Made by a program: the position numbers and the translations under genes. The notes under the pieces were generated by a model. That model searched no databases and had not been told where the DNA came from. It saw only the letters and a program-made list of their open reading frames with translations. Shown in pieces: positions 1 to 6,602 of a DNA stretch of 11,195 nucleotides (its first letter is position 1; each line of letters opens with the position of its first letter). This DNA comes from Hyphomonas sp. (GTDB lineage: Bacteria > Pseudomonadota > Alphaproteobacteria > Caulobacterales > Hyphomonadaceae), in NCBI GenBank assembly GCA_003486945.1, contig DNFL01000383.1, positions 1 to 11,195 of the forward strand. Direction: 5' to 3'.

Positions 1-33
1 GGTCCGTTCAAGCCGGATCACTACCGCTACTAG
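1..33 (+). CDS. C-terminal end of an upstream gene (partial)
   Basis: The first 33 bases read in frame 1 as GPFKPDHYRY followed by a TAG stop, 15 nt before the purU start. The spacing suggests a co-transcribed upstream gene. Ten residues are too few to identify it. A tail of the form xPFxxDRF/Y occurs at the end of some FAD-dependent amine oxidoreductases (sarcosine or dimethylglycine oxidase type), whose one-carbon chemistry would suit a purU neighbour, but this is only a guess. Confidence 0.45.
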   Translation, partial: GPFKPDHYRY

Positions 34-48
34 GTTTCGGGGACGCGC

Positions 49-906
49 GTGGCGCAGGCATATATCCTCACGCTCAGCTGCCCGGACAGGGTGGGCCTTG
101 TGGCCCGCCTTGCACGGCTGTTGGAGGAACATGACTGTTTCATCGTGTCATCCCGCACCTTCGGTGATCCGCAGACGGAACGTTTCTTCGCGCGCCTCGT
201 TTTCAACACGCCGGAAAACGGCGAGCCGCTGAAACGCGTCGAAGCCGCCATGGCCATCCTGGGCAAAGAGCTGTCTGCCGACTGGCGGATTGCCCCAGAA
301 GGCGAGCGCCTGCGCACTCTGCTGATGGTGTCGAAATCCGATCACTGCGCCAACACGCTGCTCTATGCCGCGCGGCGCAGCGAACTGCCGATAGAGATCA
401 CCGGCATCGTCTCCAACCACAACACACTGAAGCCCGCCTTCGCTCACTGGAACCTACCCTGGTTTCATGTGCCGGTGACGGCTGCGACGAAGGCGGACGC
501 CGAAGCCCGTCTCTTCAGCATTGTCCGGGAAACGCAGTCAGACCTCGTCGTCCTCGCCCGCTACATGCAGGTGCTCAGCGAAAATGCCTGCCGCCATCTC
601 GAAGGCCGCGTCATCAACATCCACCACTCTTTCCTGCCGGGCTTCAAGGGTGCGCAGCCTTACCATCAGGCGCACGCGCGCGGCGTGAAAGTCATCGGCG
701 CAACGGCGCATTATGTGACCGCCGACCTTGATGAAGGTCCGATCATTTCCCAGGCGACCGAAACCATCGATCACACCTTCTCACCGGAAGACATGGTCGA
801 AACCGGACGCCACCTTGAAGGCATCGCCCTCCTGCGCGCCGTCAAGGCACATGCCGAACACCGCATCTTCCTGAACTCTGGCAAGACCGTCGTCTTCGCC
901 CGCTAA
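49..906 (+). CDS. purU: Formyltetrahydrofolate deformylase PurU
   Basis: PurU hydrolyses 10-formyl-tetrahydrofolate to formate and tetrahydrofolate in the cytoplasm. This balances the one-carbon pool and supplies formate for purine synthesis. The 285-residue length matches the family (about 280). Residues 4-80 form an ACT-type regulatory domain (opening with [18 protein letters not shown]) and about 90-285 the formyltransferase-fold hydrolase domain. The catalytic Asn-His-Asp set is visible as N190 and H192 in [11 protein letters not shown] and D228 in ADLDEGP; the 38-residue N-to-D spacing is the same as in GAR transformylase. The start is GTG, with GGGGA at 39-43 five bases upstream, and no ATG fits the ACT domain better. 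metK follows 25 nt downstream, so the two are probably one transcript. In E. coli, PurU is activated by methionine and inhibited by glycine (known for the family), which makes linkage to metK sensible. Confidence 0.96.
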   Translation: MAQAYILTLSCPDRVGLVARLARLLEEHDCFIVSSRTFGDPQTERFFARLVFNTPENGEPLKRVEAAMAILGKELSADWRIAPEGERLRTLLMVSKSDHCANTLLYAARRSELPIEITGIVSNHNTLKPAFAHWNLPWFHVPVTAATKADAEARLFSIVRETQSDLVVLARYMQVLSENACRHLEGRVINIHHSFLPGFKGAQPYHQAHARGVKVIGATAHYVTADLDEGPIISQATETIDHTFSPEDMVETGRHLEGIALLRAVKAHAEHRIFLNSGKTVVFAR

Positions 907-931
907 TCATCAGACCCCAGAGGATAACCCC

Positions 932-2113
932 ATGCCCCTCAGAAGCCATGAATTCACCAGCGAAAGCGTTTCAGAAGGGCATCCCGACAAGGTTTCCGAC
1001 CAAATTTCGGATGCAGTCGTCGACCTCTTCCTGTCGCGCGACCCGACAGCGAAGGTCGCTGTCGAAACGCTCTGCACCACCAATCTCGTCGTTCTCGCCG
1101 GCGAGGTGCGCACCAATAACGGCGCCGTCGTCACGCACGAGGAAATGAATAACGCGGCCCGCGCCGTCGTGAAGAAGATCGGTTATGAACAGGAAGGTTT
1201 CCACTGGAAGAACATGACCGTGCAAAACCATGTGCACGGCCAGTCTGCCGAAATCGCTCAGGGTGTTGAAGCGGGCCAGGGCCTGTTCAAGGAAGAAGGC
1301 GCCGGCGACCAGGGCATCATGTTCGGCTATGCCACCAACGAGACGCCGGAAATGATGCCAGCTACCCTCGTCTACTCGCACCAGATTCTCGAGAAGCTGG
1401 CGGCGCTGCGCCATTCCGGCAAGCATCCGGAACTTGAGCCTGACGCGAAGAGCCAGGTGACGCTGAAATACGAAGGCTCGAAGCCAGTTGGTGTCAACGC
1501 GGTCGTCGTCTCGCACCAGCACAAGAAGGACGTAAGCCAGGCGGCGCTGCGGGAGATCATCCGTCCCGTGATTAAGGAAGTCTTGCCGGAAGGCTGGTTC
1601 CCGCCGGAAGACAAGTTCTTTGTGAACCCTACAGGCAGCTTCTATATCGGCGGCCCGGATGGCGACACCGGCCTCACCGGCCGCAAGATCATCGTCGACA
1701 CCTATGGCGGCGCTGCCCCGCATGGCGGCGGCGCGTTCTCCGGCAAGGACCCGTCGAAGGTTGACCGCTCGGCGGCCTATGCCACACGCTACCTCGCCAA
1801 GAACATCGTCGCGGCCGGCCTCGCCGACCGCTGCACGATCCAGGTCTCCTACGCCATCGGCGTCGCCCAGCCGCTGTCGATCTATGTCGACACCCACGGC
1901 ACCGGCAAGGCCGACGAAGCCCGCATCGCCGCCGCGCTGCGTGAGCTGTTCAGCCTTTCTCCGAAAGGCATCCGCGAGCACCTGAAACTCGCTGCGCCGA
2001 TCTACTCCCCGACCGCCGCCTACGGCCATTTCGGCCGCGTACCGGGCGCCGACGGCACCTTTACCTGGGAAAAGACGGACATCGCCAGCGAACTGAAGCG
2101 GCTGGTCAATTAA
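932..2113 (+). CDS. metK: S-adenosylmethionine synthetase MetK
   Basis: MetK makes S-adenosylmethionine from ATP and methionine, releasing phosphate and diphosphate. It is an essential cytoplasmic enzyme that feeds all methylation. The 393-residue length is normal for the family. Signatures seen: GHPDK at 16-20 (ATP site), [12 protein letters not shown] at 123-134 (methionine-loop signature), [20 protein letters not shown] at about 240-259, and [16 protein letters not shown] at 265-280 (P-loop-like signature). The ATG is preceded by AGAGGA at 919-924 with 7 nt spacing. It lies 25 nt after purU and is followed by a strong intrinsic terminator, so it is the last gene of this transcript. I see no room for a SAM riboswitch directly upstream; any control would come from further upstream of the purU operon. 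Confidence 0.98.
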   Translation: MPLRSHEFTSESVSEGHPDKVSDQISDAVVDLFLSRDPTAKVAVETLCTTNLVVLAGEVRTNNGAVVTHEEMNNAARAVVKKIGYEQEGFHWKNMTVQNHVHGQSAEIAQGVEAGQGLFKEEGAGDQGIMFGYATNETPEMMPATLVYSHQILEKLAALRHSGKHPELEPDAKSQVTLKYEGSKPVGVNAVVVSHQHKKDVSQAALREIIRPVIKEVLPEGWFPPEDKFFVNPTGSFYIGGPDGDTGLTGRKIIVDTYGGAAPHGGGAFSGKDPSKVDRSAAYATRYLAKNIVAAGLADRCTIQVSYAIGVAQPLSIYVDTHGTGKADEARIAAALRELFSLSPKGIREHLKLAAPIYSPTAAYGHFGRVPGADGTFTWEKTDIASELKRLVN

Positions 2114-2138
2114 CCGTAACTATCCTGGCATTGCTGTT

Positions 2139-2173
2139 GAGCCCTGCCACACTGGCAGGGCTCATTCATTTTT
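2139..2173 (+). terminator. Rho-independent terminator after metK
   Basis: A perfect 11-bp GC-rich stem, GAGCCCTGCCA (2139-2149) paired with TGGCAGGGCTC (2153-2163), closes a 3-nt CAC loop. It is followed by ATTCA and five Ts (2169-2173). It begins 25 nt after the metK stop and precedes a same-strand gene, so it separates the purU-metK transcript from the RTX protease gene. Confidence 0.93.
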
Positions 2174-2185
2174 AGCGTTCAGCAT

Positions 2186-2231
2186 AAGACACTGAAGCGT
2201 GTCTTGCGGATCAAGGGATTCGCGGGATACT
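2186..2231 (+). promoter_or_regulatory. Inverted repeat and possible promoter upstream of the RTX protease gene
   Basis: AAGACAC (2186-2192) and GTGTCTT (2199-2205) form a perfect 7-bp inverted repeat around the 6-nt spacer TGAAGC. It overlaps a weak sigma-70-like arrangement: TTGCGG at 2204-2209, 16 nt, then GATACT at 2226-2231, matching consensus at 3/6 and 4/6 positions. The repeat could be an operator over the -35 box or a hairpin in the leader RNA. The inverted repeat is directly visible; the promoter reading is weak inference. Confidence 0.3.
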
Positions 2232-2288
2232 GGCGCAAACGGAAGCTCCTGCATGGGGATGTGGGCGGCAATAAGTGGAGCAATATCA

Positions 2289-5200
2289 ATGGCGTTTGAC
2301 GTGGAAGCCTCTTTCGGTCGCAAAGGCAGAGGAGAAGCCTGGTTCGGTTTGGACAGTACCGGCCGCAGCGAATTCTCGCAGTTCCGCGATTACATCATTG
2401 TTGAGGCGCCAGTCGATTCCGAGCCGTTCGCGGTGCGCACGCACCCCGTATACTGCTGTCCTTGCGGAGAGGATCATGCCCGCGAGGCGCTTGCGCACAA
2501 GATCGCTATCTCCATCGGCGGCCCGGCGACATGGTTCTCCTCCGGCCTCGGCGCTGTCGAATCTGCGCCAGATGGCTCGCCGCTGCTCCAGACTTTCACG
2601 ATCCCGAGCGAAGTCGCCGGCGACATCACCACGACCCAAACCATCGTCGTTGGCGACACCGTCGTCAGTCAGATAGAAATCAGCGGTGATCAGGACTGGT
2701 TCAGGATCGAGCTTCAGGCCGGCCAAACCTATCAGTTTACGCTGACTGCCACCGGTTCACCTGCGCTCGGCGACCCCTATCTCGAGCTGATGGATGCGAG
2801 CGGCAACCAGGTCGCCTTCAACGACGACGGCGGCGGCAGCCTCGATTCGCTGCTGCGCTTCACCGCAACTGCGACAGGCACTTATTACCTGAACGCGCAT
2901 GGCTGGATCAATGGCAGCGGCCAGACCTCCACTGGCGGCTATACTCTTTCCACAAGTGTTGCCCCGCCCATCCAGCCTTGGACGATCGACCAGATCGCAG
3001 CATACCTTGCCAATGGCTCCAGTCCGGGCCTCGGCCCGCGCTGGACGATCACAAACATTACCTACAATATCGAAGATCTTACGGCCTCCGAGCGGCAGTT
3101 GGCTGAGCGGGCGCTGCAGATGTGGGCGGCTGTGACGCCGCTGACCTTCACACGCACGACGGGCTCAGCGAACATCACGTTCGTAAACTCCGTCGCGGAC
3201 GATCCGAATGCGGCGGCCGACGAAACAGACCCAGTTGCCTATGCGCGCACAAGCACTAGCGGCAATTCAATCACCTCCAGCCGGATTGTCATCAGCTCGA
3301 ATTGGCAAACCCTTGACCCCAATGCCCAGGCCGGCTGGTTCGACAACTATTTGCAGCAGACTTATATCCACGAGATCGGTCATGCGCTCGGATTGGGCCA
3401 TGGCGGCCCCTATGACGGCTCCGCCGATTACGGCACAGATAATCTGTACTCGAACGATCATTGGGCCTATACAGTGATGTCGTATTTCGACCAGCTGGAA
3501 GCCGGGCACGGGAATTACCGATTTGTCCTGGGGTTGCAGCAGGCTGATATTGCCGCGATGCATCTCCTGTACGGCACAAATCCGGCGGGTACATTTTCTG
3601 GCAATACGACCTTTGGTTTCAATTCGTCAGCACCCGGAACTAATATCGACTGGTCTCAGTTTGTGTACGTAGACCAAATTGGAACTTACAGACGCCCGCC
3701 GTCGATGACGATTTATGACACGGACGGAGTTGATACGATCAATCTTTCCGGTTTTTCTCAGCCGCAGATCCTTGATCTGAGGCCGGGTACTTTTTCTTCC
3801 CTCGGCGACCGGCCGAACCCATCTCAGTTCCACTATGTCAATGTCGTCGCGATTCACTTTAGCACGATAATTGAAAATGCGGTTGGCGGCAGCGGCAATG
3901 ACAGAATAACCGGAAACTCTGCGAACAATACTATCACGCTCGGAGCTGGCGCGGATGTATTTGTGTATGCACCTAATGGAGGTGCGGACACGATTACTGA
4001 TTTTTCGGTCGCACAGGATAGGCTGGACCTATCCGCATTCGATCAGTCGGCCGCGCTGGCAGCTTTCAATGGGCGCACAAGCTCCGCAGGCGGAACATTG
4101 CTGACTTTCGGTGCGGGACATACAATTCTGCTGCAAGGCGTCAGCACCGGACAACTGACTCAGGCCAACCTGATCCTAACAGCAAGCCCTCCACCTCCAC
4201 CTTCCATTGAGGGAACGCCTGGAAACGATGTCCTTACTGGCACTGCCGGAAACGACACGATTGAAGGGTATGGCGGGAACGATACTCTCTATGGCCTTGG
4301 AGGTAACGATATCCTTCGAGGTGGGGATGGAAACGACAATCTCTTTGGCGGAGCTGGCGTAGACGTTCTTGATGGCGGAAGCGGAGATGACTACTTCTAT
4401 GTTGACGTCTTCGATACGATCATTGGGGGCAGCGGCTACGATACAGTTATCGTAGAAGATCTCTACGCAGGCCCCCTCGCTTTGAACCTGGGCTCTGCAG
4501 GTATAGAGCGAGTCTTGGCAACGCATTTGGCCGATACGCTGGATGCTTCGACTTCGTCGGTGGCGGTTGTCTTGTACGGCTTCGGCGGAGCCGATACCCT
4601 TATCGGCGGCGCGGGCAATGACTACCTTTATTTTGACTATGAGGACCTCGCCTCAGGGACTTTGTCCGGGGGCGGAGGGTATGATTACCTACTCAACAAT
4701 TCACCTTCCAGCTTTACAGGAACAATCAGCGTAACTCTCGTCAACCATGGGGTTGAAGGATATTACGGCGGGGCGGGGGCAGAGATTATTTCTGCTGCAG
4801 GAGTTGCTGTTTCATCATCGATATACACCAATGGCGGCGCTGACCAGGTGATAGGTTCGTCAAATGGCGACTACATCTATGTCGATTCCCAAACGCTGTC
4901 GGTAGATGCCGGTGGCGGCTATGACTACATAATATACAATCAGTTTGATGGAAGCGGCGCGCATTTCATACTGAACGCAATGAACGCTGAAGGCGCAGTC
5001 GGGAGAAATGGTGCCGATATTCTGGATGCGAGGGGCAATACAATTAGCGCCAGCCTCTACGGCTATGGAGGCGACGATATTCTTTTCGGCGGAAACGGCA
5101 ATGACTACCTGTATGGAGACGTTGGCAACGACACAATGACCGGCGGTCCAGGCTACGACTATTTCATAATTTACAGCGGCTGGGGTAACGATACGATCAC

Positions 5201-5666
5201 TGACTTTGGAACTGGAGGGGATGCAATCGTTTTTGCGATCGCGGGACTGACACAAAGCAATCAGCTGACTATAGTGCAGTCAGGATCCGACACTATCATC
5301 AGCTACCTCGGCAACTCTATCCGACTAGTGAACTATTCATCTGCCTCACTAACGCCGGAGCGTCTGAGATTTTCACCTCCTGCCGCCGAATCGCCAGACA
5401 CTAATAGCCCACTTGCGGAAGTCCCGGACGCATTCAGCTCTGTCGACCTCGCCGAGGTTCCGGTCGATACATTCGACTTCTCCTTTCTTGCTGCGCAGTA
5501 TGACAAGCCCACTGCTTTGGTCATGGAACTGTTGGGCATGACGGACTCCTCGTTCTCGCTTGCGGAGGCCGACCGATCCACCCATCCGCCCACAGACCAT
5601 AGCCCAATTGATACATTCGACTTCGTATCCCTCGGCACCGATCCGGACGGTTGGCATATAGCGTAG
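2289..5666 (+). CDS. Large RTX serralysin-type (M10) metalloprotease with PPC domain
   Basis: Predicted secreted zinc- and calcium-dependent protease of 1125 residues. Layout: N-terminus with CCPCGEDH (56-63), the only cysteines in the protein; PPC domain about 108-222; serralysin catalytic domain about 230-435 with HEIGHALGLGH (zinc ligands H361, H365, H371; catalytic E362) and Met-turn MSY (M397, Y399); serralysin C-terminal region about 436-600; PPPPP hinge near 635; seven RTX nonapeptides 642-704; degenerate longer modules to about 975; acidic tail to 1125 with DTFDF twice. All serralysin zinc ligands are present, so activity is likely. There is no Sec signal; RTX proteins normally leave by type I secretion, but no ABC/MFP/TolC genes are here. 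I chose the ATG at 2289 because GGAG at 2277-2280 sits 8 nt upstream and coding character begins there; the frame is open to GTG 2199 (ATGs at 2253 and 2259), but that stretch overlaps the inverted repeat and does not look coding. Typical serralysins are about 480 residues, so this is a much enlarged relative. Substrate unknown. Confidence 0.88.
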   Translation: MAFDVEASFGRKGRGEAWFGLDSTGRSEFSQFRDYIIVEAPVDSEPFAVRTHPVYCCPCGEDHAREALAHKIAISIGGPATWFSSGLGAVESAPDGSPLLQTFTIPSEVAGDITTTQTIVVGDTVVSQIEISGDQDWFRIELQAGQTYQFTLTATGSPALGDPYLELMDASGNQVAFNDDGGGSLDSLLRFTATATGTYYLNAHGWINGSGQTSTGGYTLSTSVAPPIQPWTIDQIAAYLANGSSPGLGPRWTITNITYNIEDLTASERQLAERALQMWAAVTPLTFTRTTGSANITFVNSVADDPNAAADETDPVAYARTSTSGNSITSSRIVISSNWQTLDPNAQAGWFDNYLQQTYIHEIGHALGLGHGGPYDGSADYGTDNLYSNDHWAYTVMSYFDQLEAGHGNYRFVLGLQQADIAAMHLLYGTNPAGTFSGNTTFGFNSSAPGTNIDWSQFVYVDQIGTYRRPPSMTIYDTDGVDTINLSGFSQPQILDLRPGTFSSLGDRPNPSQFHYVNVVAIHFSTIIENAVGGSGNDRITGNSANNTITLGAGADVFVYAPNGGADTITDFSVAQDRLDLSAFDQSAALAAFNGRTSSAGGTLLTFGAGHTILLQGVSTGQLTQANLILTASPPPPPSIEGTPGNDVLTGTAGNDTIEGYGGNDTLYGLGGNDILRGGDGNDNLFGGAGVDVLDGGSGDDYFYVDVFDTIIGGSGYDTVIVEDLYAGPLALNLGSAGIERVLATHLADTLDASTSSVAVVLYGFGGADTLIGGAGNDYLYFDYEDLASGTLSGGGGYDYLLNNSPSSFTGTISVTLVNHGVEGYYGGAGAEIISAAGVAVSSSIYTNGGADQVIGSSNGDYIYVDSQTLSVDAGGGYDYIIYNQFDGSGAHFILNAMNAEGAVGRNGADILDARGNTISASLYGYGGDDILFGGNGNDYLYGDVGNDTMTGGPGYDYFIIYSGWGNDTITDFGTGGDAIVFAIAGLTQSNQLTIVQSGSDTIISYLGNSIRLVNYSSASLTPERLRFSPPAAESPDTNSPLAEVPDAFSSVDLAEVPVDTFDFSFLAAQYDKPTALVMELLGMTDSSFSLAEADRSTHPPTDHSPIDTFDFVSLGTDPDGWHIA
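4212..4400 (+). repeat. RTX nonapeptide array (seven units) inside the protease gene
   Basis: Seven successive nine-residue units encode GTPGNDVLT, GTAGNDTIE, GYGGNDTLY, GLGGNDILR, GGDGNDNLF, GGAGVDVLD and GGSGDDYFY (residues 642-704). They follow the GGxGxDxUx pattern that forms a calcium-binding parallel beta-roll, which folds after export into a calcium-rich medium. The DNA is not identical between units, so this is an old protein-level repeat. Thirty-five of the 63 codons end in A or T, well above the neighbouring genes. Confidence 0.9.
4359..5213 (+). repeat. Degenerate tandem modules of about 77-83 residues in the RTX stalk
   Basis: Beyond the simple nonapeptides the protein repeats a longer pattern: an xDxLxGGxGNDYLYxD-like opening, then GGGYDYxI, then a beta-rich stretch with GxEG, then GADxLDAxxxxVxxxLYGxGG. 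Equivalent openings start at 4359 (VDVLDGG), 4590 (ADTLIGG), 4839 (ADQVIGS) and 5073 (DDILFGG), giving unit lengths of 77, 83 and 78 residues; the fourth unit is short and ends with GNDTITDFG. Similar mixed modules occur in giant bacterial RTX proteins. A structural stalk or adhesive role is inference. Confidence 0.65.
5466..5624 (+). repeat. Direct repeat encoding DTFDF in the protease C-terminal tail
   Basis: The 15-nt sequence GATACATTCGACTTC occurs at 5466-5480 and again at 5610-5624, both in frame. The encoded contexts are PVDTFDFSFL (D1060) and PIDTFDFVSL (D1108), 48 residues apart and close to the protein end. LAEVP also occurs twice just before (in PLAEVPDAF and DLAEVPVDTF). This may be part of the secretion signal or a surface-retention tail; neither is shown. 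Confidence 0.7.
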
Positions 5667-5673
5667 AGGAAGG

Positions 5674-6597
5674 TCAGGTAAACTCCACCCTCTCCTGCGA
5701 AAAGTAGAACAGCGACCGAGTCTCTTCGTCGAGCTCGCCTGACGTCCATTCAAGCAGGGTTCGCATGGCGTGCTTACGGTCACGCAGCGCATGCTCGAAA
5801 TCGGCCTCGATCAGCTCGTCCACACCCGTTCGTTTCATCGCCCCGCGCACGGTCATATAGAGCGGCAGCGATCCGCCCAGGAACATCGACTCGTAGGCAA
5901 TCTTGCTGGCGATCTTGTCGTGAATGTCGGTGTAACCGAACTGGCGCTCCATCTTGGCGCGCGACTTCACGATGAAATCGATCTCGTGACGATAGTCCGG
6001 ATGGCGCAGGTAATAGTTCTTCAGCTCAGTCACATCGTCCTCGATCCCCTTGACGATCTCATCGCTCAGATCCTGATGAATGATAATGATGTCGATATCT
6101 GATCCCCGGATCATCTCGCCGAGCCCGGCATGCTCGCGTGGCTCGTTGTGCGCGAGGAAATATGCGAGGTCACCCGCAATGAAAGCGCAGAGATTGGCAC
6201 GTATCTCGCGCGGCATCTTTACCAGGAGGCTGCTCATCACCTCCTGCGCCACATCGATCTTCTGCTTGCTGACCTCGCGGTGATAGTTGGAAAGGGTTCC
6301 CTGACGTTCGATCATCTGGTCGCGCTGCCCTGGCAGGCCGAATAGGGTGAAGGAGAGAAAGTCGCGCAGGATCGATGGGCTGAGCCGCACCTGGTCGCCC
6401 CGCGTGATGTCAAATCTCAGGTAGTAGCTTGCGAAGTGCGAGATATGAAGCTCACGGCTCTTGTAGCAGGCCTGCCACAGCGCAAGGCTCGATATATCCG
6501 GCAGGTCCAGTGCCAGCTCCTTGCCGATACGCGGGCCCTTCGTGCGGATCGTCTCGATCACCCGCGCTTCGATTTCCGCCAGTCCCGGCAATACCAT
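5674..6597 (-). CDS. Uncharacterised polymerase beta-fold nucleotidyltransferase-like protein
   Basis: This 307-residue protein carries the signature of the DNA polymerase beta nucleotidyltransferase superfamily: IAGDLAYFLAH (140-150, helix-initiating glycine region), then GSDIDI (165-170) with two metal-binding aspartates D167 and D169, and a third acid D207 in HEIDFIV. All three carboxylates are present, so transfer of a nucleotide to a protein, RNA or small molecule is plausible. The N-terminal 130 residues are helical with a possible winged-helix look (RTKGPRIGKELALDL, then FDITRGDQVRLSPSIL); this is inference. The C-terminus (about 225-300) is helical, as in other members. The ATG lies 5 nt after the rfbD stop, and its GGAGGA ribosome site (6606-6611) lies inside the last codons of rfbD, so translation is likely coupled. 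It is much longer than MNT-type minimal toxins and has no HEPN partner gene. I do not recognise a specific family; it is not a RmlA-type sugar-1-phosphate thymidylyltransferase, which has a different fold. It converges on the protease gene with 7 nt between stops. Confidence 0.8.
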   Translation of the reverse strand: MVLPGLAEIEARVIETIRTKGPRIGKELALDLPDISSLALWQACYKSRELHISHFASYYLRFDITRGDQVRLSPSILRDFLSFTLFGLPGQRDQMIERQGTLSNYHREVSKQKIDVAQEVMSSLLVKMPREIRANLCAFIAGDLAYFLAHNEPREHAGLGEMIRGSDIDIIIIHQDLSDEIVKGIEDDVTELKNYYLRHPDYRHEIDFIVKSRAKMERQFGYTDIHDKIASKIAYESMFLGGSLPLYMTVRGAMKRTGVDELIEADFEHALRDRKHAMRTLLEWTSGELDEETRSLFYFSQERVEFT

Positions 6598-6602
6598 AGT
6601 TG

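Noticed and set aside
907..931. SAM riboswitch before metK
   Set aside because: Only 25 nt separate purU and metK, too short for any SAM riboswitch aptamer.
971..2029. Long open frame on the minus strand opposite metK
   Set aside because: It is a mirror of a GC-rich, highly conserved gene; its translation is Arg/Ala/Asp-rich with no domain, and metK is unambiguous.
2199..2288. GTG at 2199 (and ATGs at 2253 and 2259) as start of the RTX protease
   Set aside because: The added 30 residues look non-coding and overlap the inverted repeat; ATG 2289 has a better-placed GGAG. ATG 2253 with GGAAG upstream remains a possible alternative.
4212..5213. CRISPR-like or satellite DNA repeats in the AT-richer region
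   Set aside because: The periodicity is in the protein (RTX units) and the DNA copies differ; there are no identical repeats with unique spacers.
5674..6597. MNT/HEPN toxin-antitoxin or AbiE-type system
   Set aside because: The protein is much longer than MNT antitoxins and has no HEPN or AbiEi partner beside it; neighbours are metabolic genes.
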